Assembly: GCA_016709305.1 (NCBI GenBank)
Contig: JADJNA010000022.1
Coordinates: forward strand, 1 to 64,000
DNA: 64,000 nucleotides
Direction: 5' to 3'
DNA from: Candidatus Villigracilis saccharophilus
GTDB taxonomy: Bacteria; Chloroflexota; Anaerolineae; Anaerolineales; Villigracilaceae
Part shown: positions 58,779 through 64,000 of the stretch, piece after piece
Layout of the letters: each line of letters begins with the position of its first letter
How positions within the stretch are numbered: the first letter of the stretch is position 1
The notes under the pieces: model-generated
The model's input: only the letters and a program-made list of their open reading frames with translations
What the model was told of the DNA's origin: nothing
The model's database searches: none
Translations under genes and position numbers: made by a program

Positions 58779-61700
58779 CTAAATTGACTTTAATTTTTTC
58801 TGCTTTCGTCTCAGGAAGTATGCTGCGCCTGAGATGGCGAGTATTAAACCGACAATCGCAGCTGCCATAAACCCTGAATCGAATTTGGCCACGGTTTCTA
58901 CCGGGCGTGTCTGTGGGATCACGAATACAGATACTGTGCGAGCGGGGATGTTGAATGCGCCGTTAGTAAAAAATGCGGTTTGTGCAATTGCATCTGCTGA
59001 GTTTTGTTGGATGGAATGCAGCGCATACTCCTTGCCTTTGATGGAAGCATCGCTGAATGTTACTGCATCCGGACTGGCATTGAACAGCACAACGATCTCT
59101 TCAATATTCGTATCCAGATTGTCGACATCATTCAATCGCATTACGATCAATCCGGGTGTTTGCCCGGTACCGCTATTAAGGAATGAAATAGATTTCTTTA
59201 TTTGATCTGCGGTTTGAAGACGAAAGAGCGGCGAAGCCTTGCGGATGCTGAGGTATTCGCGGAAAACCGCCGATGCTGATTCTATGTCAGCTTTTGCCGG
59301 GGCAAGATTCGGGTCGGCAAGAAGCGGCTTGTAAATATCCCATTGACCTGTACCCTGGACGGGAAGTCCCACGCCCCAGTTGTTCGATGTGTAAGTCCAA
59401 TCCAATTTGTTGTACCAATCACCAGAGTCGTAGGAGTTGGAGTCGAGCGACTTCGAACGCAAGATGTCATCGCCCGCGTGGAAGAAGGGCACGCCCTGAC
59501 TGAACATGACAACGCTGAGCGCCAGATTATTCATTCGGATGCGATCAGCGAGATTTGCTTCGGCGGGCGCTTTGACTTGAATGGCGTCGAAAAGGGTTTG
59601 GTTATCGTGAGCCGAGGCGTAGACGATATTCTCCTGTGGATCGGCTGTGTAGCCTGCGGGAACTTTTCCATAAAGCACCAAATTTCCCGGCACAACATTG
59701 TCATTGGCGCGAGTGATCTCATAGTCAGCGAGATTGCCGGCCAGTCCGAGGCGAATCCAATCATTGTATGTGTTGAGCTTATCGAGTTGAGTGTCGGGTG
59801 TTCGTTTTTCGTTGTCATTGACATTGAAGTAAAGACTGGTTGCAAAGCCTTGTAAGCGCGGATCGTCGAATGGATTTCCGCCGCGCACCGCGTCGCGTAA
59901 GCGGTCATTGAACACGCCGATCCCTGTCCCGGCGATATTGAGTTGGGTGGCGTTTTGGCCGTGCGCATTATTGGCGACCTCGCCAAAATCCCAGCCTTCA
60001 CCATAAATGTAAATCGACCCGCCGTCCACACCGTCTTTTTCAACGGTCAAGGAATCAAGCGCTGCCCGCACAGCTTGCATATCGGCCAGCATGTGATGCC
60101 CCATCAGGTCAAAGCGGAATCCATCCACTTTGTATTTGGTTGCCCATGTGATAACCGAATCGATCATCAACCTGCGCATCATGGCATGTTCGGTGGCGGT
60201 ATTCTCGCAGCAGGTGGATTTCTCAACATTACCTTCGCTGTTGAGACGGTGATAGTATCCGGGCACAACACGGTCCAGCACGGAGTTGTCCGCCTGACCG
60301 CTGGCGTTGGTGTGATTGTAGACAACATCCATCACAACCCGCAGTCCGTTTTTATTTAAGACTTGCACCATCTCACGGAATTCAACGATGCGGGTTGTGC
60401 CATTGGGGTCGGTGGCGTAACTGCCTTCCGGTGTTGTGTAATGCAAGGGATCGTAGCCCCAGTTGAATCCGTCCGTACCTGTGATCATGCTGACGGCTTT
60501 GGATTGCTCATCTGAATCGGGTGGATACGTGGCAAGCTGGATTTCATCCACATTCCTCCATGTGGACTTATCTTCATTGACGCTGGCGATATCAAAGGCT
60601 GGCAAAAGATGAATGTGAGTCAGACCTGCTTTTGCCAATCCTGTCAGGTGTTTCATTCCGTCTGAGTCCGTAACAGTAAAGGCTTTATAGGTTCCGCGGT
60701 ATTCTTCAGGGACAGTTTGGTCGCTAATGCTAAAGTCACGGATATGTAACTCATACAGAACGATATCCTCGGGTGCCGCGAGAGCGGGCTTTTCGAGCGT
60801 GTCCCAGCCTTGCGGTTTTAGTTCGGCATCCTGCAAATCCACGATCTGGCTGCGTTTACTATTCATGGAGAGGCTGATCGAATATGGATCGGTGACGAGG
60901 TTCATTTCGATCTTTCCCGTGGAAGGCACATAGACTTCGACTTCATATAAGTAGTATTTGCCCTTCCAGCCTTCGTCGCCGCGAATGCTCCAGATACCGC
61001 TGGCGGTGTCATATTGCATGGGGAATGTATGCCCGGATTTCGCGACAGCTTCATCGTAAAGATACAGAACAATCGATTGCGCGGTTGGCGCCCACAGCCG
61101 CAAAGTTGGCGTGGATGATTCAAAGGTCACGCCCAATGGACCTTCATATTGATATATGTCATCCAATACGCCGGGGGTCTGCACACCGCTGACATCCACC
61201 ACTTTGCCGTTCGTGTCACGGACGAGCACTGCGAGTTGTCCCTTTAGCATTTCAGGTTCTTTGGCCCAATCAGCTTGATCGATCATTAGGGCTGTGTACG
61301 CGCCGAGGTGCGGGAACTGATTGATGATCTCAGCCTTCGCCCCGCTCTTGCTATAAGTGAGGGGAATTTCGATGCCGTTCGTGATCCCATCTGCGCTGAG
61401 TTCCAGCGCAGCGTCTGGCGAATAAAACAGAGAATAGGTATATTTCGGTGAGCCGACCACATTCCATAAAATGGTGTCTCTGCTTACCCAATGTGCGCGC
61501 AATTTGGAGAGACTGCCCTTCGGCGCGCCTGCGGTGCTGATCACGGCTTCTTTTTTCAGGCTGTCGTATCCAAAATAAATTTCATCGCCATCGTTCTTAA
61601 CAGTGAATTGCTGCGTCTCGCCGATCTTGTTGGTCGGGTCTTCATTCAAAGTAAATGTTGCGGAGTAAGTCCCGGCTTTGAGCGCGCTGGTGGTAAATCC

Positions 61701-62234
61701 CATTGCGCCGCTGCCTGTGGGGTCTTCGAGCCATGAACGCAGACAGCCGGCGTCATCATTGTTCGCGCATCCCAATTGCTGTTGGAAGTCACCCATTGCC
61801 ACTACAATGGCTGTGTTGATACTATCGGTGATCCAATGGGTCTTGTGATCGTAGTAGAACTTAACCAGTGTTGGCTCAGTGACAACCAGAGGGAGATCCG
61901 CACCGCCGGCCGAAGCGTTAAGTCCATAATTCTCGCCCCAGCCGCCGTTAAGCGCCGCCTTATAGCGCGGACCTTTTTTGTCGGCATCGTTGGCAGGTTG
62001 AATCTCATATGTTCCCTGCCAAACATCATCTTCGAGATCGTAACTCAATTGGGTGTTGGCGCAATCAGGCTGCCATTCGCCGGAACATCCCAATTCATCC
62101 TGATGTGTGCCGGGGATGTTGACCGAATCAGGATTGGGCGTGGATTGTGCCTGAACAGCGGAGGCAAACGCAGATGAGAAAGATGCGGTCAGGATCACGC
62201 AAGCCATAAAAATGTGCTGAATATTTTTTCGCAT
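58779..62234 (-). CDS. Type I pullulanase, cell-surface anchored
   Basis: An 1151-residue glycoside hydrolase family 13 protein. A signal peptide (MACVILTASFSSAFASAVQA) is followed by carbohydrate-binding/N-terminal modules, then the catalytic barrel: YELHIRDFSI, the YNWGYDP-like NWGYDPLHY that marks type I pullulanases, VVMDVVYNHTNASG, DGFRFDLMGHH (catalytic Asp), IYGEGWDFGE (catalytic Glu) and VYASAHDNQTLFDA (third acidic site). A C-terminal membrane span (FMAAAIVGLILAISGAAYFL) with basic RRKQKKLKS ends it. It cuts alpha-1,6 bonds of pullulan and glycogen-like glucans outside the cell. The ATG at 62234 follows GGAGAG. A good length. Confidence 0.95.
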   Translation of the reverse strand: MRKNIQHIFMACVILTASFSSAFASAVQAQSTPNPDSVNIPGTHQDELGCSGEWQPDCANTQLSYDLEDDVWQGTYEIQPANDADKKGPRYKAALNGGWGENYGLNASAGGADLPLVVTEPTLVKFYYDHKTHWITDSINTAIVVAMGDFQQQLGCANNDDAGCLRSWLEDPTGSGAMGFTTSALKAGTYSATFTLNEDPTNKIGETQQFTVKNDGDEIYFGYDSLKKEAVISTAGAPKGSLSKLRAHWVSRDTILWNVVGSPKYTYSLFYSPDAALELSADGITNGIEIPLTYSKSGAKAEIINQFPHLGAYTALMIDQADWAKEPEMLKGQLAVLVRDTNGKVVDVSGVQTPGVLDDIYQYEGPLGVTFESSTPTLRLWAPTAQSIVLYLYDEAVAKSGHTFPMQYDTASGIWSIRGDEGWKGKYYLYEVEVYVPSTGKIEMNLVTDPYSISLSMNSKRSQIVDLQDAELKPQGWDTLEKPALAAPEDIVLYELHIRDFSISDQTVPEEYRGTYKAFTVTDSDGMKHLTGLAKAGLTHIHLLPAFDIASVNEDKSTWRNVDEIQLATYPPDSDEQSKAVSMITGTDGFNWGYDPLHYTTPEGSYATDPNGTTRIVEFREMVQVLNKNGLRVVMDVVYNHTNASGQADNSVLDRVVPGYYHRLNSEGNVEKSTCCENTATEHAMMRRLMIDSVITWATKYKVDGFRFDLMGHHMLADMQAVRAALDSLTVEKDGVDGGSIYIYGEGWDFGEVANNAHGQNATQLNIAGTGIGVFNDRLRDAVRGGNPFDDPRLQGFATSLYFNVNDNEKRTPDTQLDKLNTYNDWIRLGLAGNLADYEITRANDNVVPGNLVLYGKVPAGYTADPQENIVYASAHDNQTLFDAIQVKAPAEANLADRIRMNNLALSVVMFSQGVPFFHAGDDILRSKSLDSNSYDSGDWYNKLDWTYTSNNWGVGLPVQGTGQWDIYKPLLADPNLAPAKADIESASAVFREYLSIRKASPLFRLQTADQIKKSISFLNSGTGQTPGLIVMRLNDVDNLDTNIEEIVVLFNASPDAVTFSDASIKGKEYALHSIQQNSADAIAQTAFFTNGAFNIPARTVSVFVIPQTRPVETVAKFDSGFMAAAIVGLILAISGAAYFLRRKQKKLKSI

Positions 62235-62614
62235 TGAACTCTCCAGGAAATAATAAAATAATTTTACTCCATTGAGCAAATACCTTAACGCGAACAAAAT
62301 AAGAATCGCCAATTCCTGAATATAAGATAAAATGAATTCAGCTTACTCAGTCTTTGCCGACGGTTTAAGTCAGACCCCTGTTTTTGCCTCGCCGCTGGAC
62401 AGGGGTCGATTTTTTAACAAGATGAAGGTTATGAATCCGTAATCCTTTCAAAGCCAACCCTGTTATGACAGAATTGGTCAAATAGATTGCCGTTGCAGGG
62501 GAGAAAAAAATAAGCTATTTTCATTCCCTGTTTTTATTTTGGAGTATGATTGCCCAGATGTTCAGCCAGTATTATCAAAAATAAAAAGAATCTGAATTGC
62601 CTTGAAAGGACTCC
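62235..62614. other. Intergenic region with one hairpin and a possible small frame
   Basis: About 380 bp between divergent genes. A small frame of 36 codons (62332-62442, MNSAYSVFADGLSQTPVF start) holds a terminator hairpin at 62373-62416. A TATAAG sequence near 62321 might be a -10. A TATGAT at 62545-62550 could belong to the exporter gene's promoter, but no matching -35 is seen at the right spacing. No clear protein gene. Confidence 0.4.
62373..62416 (+). terminator. Terminator of an unassigned small transcript
   Basis: GACCCCTGT (62373-62381) and ACAGGGGTC (62399-62407) pair perfectly around a 17-nt loop, followed by T6 at 62410-62415. No recognisable gene lies immediately before it on the plus strand. 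Confidence 0.65.
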
Positions 62615-64000
62615 ATGTCACGTACCCGGATCATTCTCGTTACTATCGGGATTATGTTCAGCTTATTCCTCGCTTCGATGGAGTCGACTGTCGTTGCGAC
62701 CGCCATGCCAACCATCGTTGGTCAATTGGGCGGGTTGGAACATTACTCGTGGGTCTTTTCGGCTTTCATGCTGACCTCCACTACATCTGTACCGTTGTAT
62801 GGAAAACTATCGGACATTTATGGCAGACGCCGAATCTATGTGATCGCAATGGCTCTCTTTTTGATCGGCTCGGTGGCGAGCGGTGTCGCAAACAGTATGA
62901 CCCAACTTATCTTCGCGCGCGCCTTGCAGGGACTCGGCGCGGGTGGTATCCAGCCGCTGGCATTTATTCTGATCGGTGAGATGTTCAGTTTGCAGCAGCG
63001 CGCCAAAATGCAGGGGCTTTTCTCCGGCGTGTGGGGTTTCTCATCCATTGCGGGTCCGCTGCTCGGCGGGTTTCTCGTTGATAAGTTTTCGTGGCATTGG
63101 GTCTTCTACATCAATGTGCTGCCAGGGTTGCTTGCCGCAGCGCTGGTCGCTTTTGGGTGGCGGGAACAGGCTCAAAGTCATGAGAGACCAAAAGTGGACT
63201 ATCTTGGCGCAGCGCTGTTGACATTCAGTATTGTCTCGTTATTGCTTGGACTTACACTTGCCCCTGACGCAAGCGCGGGAACGGGGGCAAATACATTCAA
63301 CAGTTGGGCGCTGATCGTATTGGCTGTCGCCTTTTTCATCGCGTTATTACGGGTTGAGAGCCGTGTCGCCGACCCGATCCTCCCGATCCAACTTCTTCGT
63401 GACCGATTATTTCTCACTGCGGTTTCACATGGTATTTTCACAGGCTGGGCAATGTTTGGCAGTGTTTCATTTATTCCGCTTTTTGTCCAGTCGGTGCTTG
63501 GCACCAGCGCAACGCAAGCCGGCATCACCATCACACCAATGCTGTTGGGCTGGGTCACGGCGAGCATCATTGGCATGCGCCTGATCATGACCGTTGGGTA
63601 TCGCAGGCTGGGCGTGATCGGTACATCTGTGTTCGTAACAGGCACATTCCTGATGACGCTGATCAGCGTGGACTCGAGCCAGGTCTTGATCATGGTCTTT
63701 GTCACCATGATGGGTGTCGGCATGGGGCTTTCCATCCCGTCGTTTTTGGTGGCGGTGCAGACGAGCGTCGAGCGACGCAACCTTGGTACGGCTACTTCGA
63801 CGCTTCAATTCAGTCGTTCGATCGGTGGGACGCTTGGTGTGAGCGTGATGGGTACGGCATTGAGCATGCGCCTCACCTCGAATTTAATCGCTTCCGGCCT
63901 GGACCCGAAACTGGTGACCCAATTACTGAATCCTTTACCCGCCTCTGAAATTGTTGTAGATGCCGGTGTGCGCGTCGCAATGGCAAACGCGATCCACCTT
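62615..64000 (+). CDS. MFS drug exporter, DHA2/EmrB type, cut by the window end
   Basis: 462 codons are present and the frame is open to the last base, so the C-terminus is missing. The start ATG at 62615 follows GAAAGGA. Motifs: FLASMESTVVATAMPTIVG (the DHA2 first-span signature with acidic Glu), YGKLSDIYGRRR (loop motif A), ARALQGLGAGGIQPL (motif C-like), IAGPLLGGFLVDKFSWHWVFYINV (motif typical of 14-span exporters). Later spans continue to the window edge. It uses the proton gradient to export drugs or toxic organic compounds. It is divergent from the pullulanase gene. Confidence 0.93.
   Translation, partial: MSRTRIILVTIGIMFSLFLASMESTVVATAMPTIVGQLGGLEHYSWVFSAFMLTSTTSVPLYGKLSDIYGRRRIYVIAMALFLIGSVASGVANSMTQLIFARALQGLGAGGIQPLAFILIGEMFSLQQRAKMQGLFSGVWGFSSIAGPLLGGFLVDKFSWHWVFYINVLPGLLAAALVAFGWREQAQSHERPKVDYLGAALLTFSIVSLLLGLTLAPDASAGTGANTFNSWALIVLAVAFFIALLRVESRVADPILPIQLLRDRLFLTAVSHGIFTGWAMFGSVSFIPLFVQSVLGTSATQAGITITPMLLGWVTASIIGMRLIMTVGYRRLGVIGTSVFVTGTFLMTLISVDSSQVLIMVFVTMMGVGMGLSIPSFLVAVQTSVERRNLGTATSTLQFSRSIGGTLGVSVMGTALSMRLTSNLIASGLDPKLVTQLLNPLPASEIVVDAGVRVAMANAIHL

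Noticed and set aside
1..64000. Search for CRISPR arrays, insertion sequences, prophage genes and rRNA
   Set aside because: No regularly spaced direct repeats, no transposase or integrase motifs, no phage structural proteins and no rRNA signatures were seen.

Overview
The window looks like a chromosomal segment from a Chloroflexota bacterium, most likely class Anaerolineae. That is an inference from gene content: DegV, YebC, an AI-2E-type permease, receiver-ATPase fusions, lipoproteins with Thr/Pro-rich linkers, a cell-surface pullulanase, and short palindromic intergenic repeats of the kind common in that phylum. No marker gene here settles the taxonomy. I see no phage, insertion sequence, CRISPR array or rRNA.

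Layout. (1) 1-5270: a minus-strand methylcrotonyl-CoA carboxylase locus (mccB, a DUF1579-like gene, an SDR epimerase, partial mccA) and a BrnT-type toxin-antitoxin pair. All are interrupted by many small frameshifts although the protein order and overall lengths are preserved. (2) 5298-9293: a dual-specificity-type phosphatase, a cold-shock gene with a terminator-like hairpin in its leader, and an OmpR-type regulator followed by a GAF/PAS histidine kinase with one frameshift. (3) 9310-12873 (minus): two glycosyltransferases and a SUMF1-type protein. (4) 13164-16374: M23 peptidase, PilZ, FliK-like and FlhB-C-like genes, an orphan flagellar-type module. (5) 16399-23516 (minus): membrane glycosyltransferase, permease, FHA protein, then an overlapping receiver-ATPase / sirtuin / histidine kinase operon. 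(6) 23619-28793: tmRNA, three tandem paralogous lipoproteins, dnaK. (7) 28883-33571: ferric-reductase-like membrane protein, ApbE, Gly-rich protein and PepSY-like protein, with a C39-like peptidase running the other way and a second PepSY-like paralogue.

(8) 33739-45578: SbcD, MFS, GNAT-like protein, DegV, YebC, RuvC, RuvA, DUF402, ProC, GNAT, ABC-F and TPR genes, mostly housekeeping. An AT-rich DEDD exonuclease gene sits between ruvC and ruvA. (9) 45662-51173: cation efflux, a quinate-dehydrogenase-like conserved protein, a secreted protein plus membrane glycosyltransferase pair, and a lipoprotein nuclease/phosphatase. (10) 51469-53726: one clear promoter, tRNA-Val, a threonine T-box and thrS, apparently one transcript. 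(11) 53807-57637 (minus): beta-propeller anti-sigma, ECF sigma factor, SurE, tRNA-Arg. (12) 57850-64000: a zinc-ribbon membrane protein, a 1151-residue pullulanase and a DHA2 drug exporter cut by the window end.

Several otherwise normal genes (7664 kinase, 14723 FliK-like, 16399 glycosyltransferase, probably the 30526 Gly-rich gene) also carry frame breaks, mostly at or near homopolymer runs. Together with the dense frame damage at 1-5270 this suggests uncorrected long-read indels rather than biology in most cases, but the sequence alone cannot prove it. The most interesting loci are the receiver-ATPase/Sir2/kinase operon, the PepSY/ApbE/ferric-reductase operon, the tRNA-Val/T-box/thrS unit, the orphan FliK-FlhB module, and the exonuclease gene bounded by inverted repeats inside the ruv cluster.
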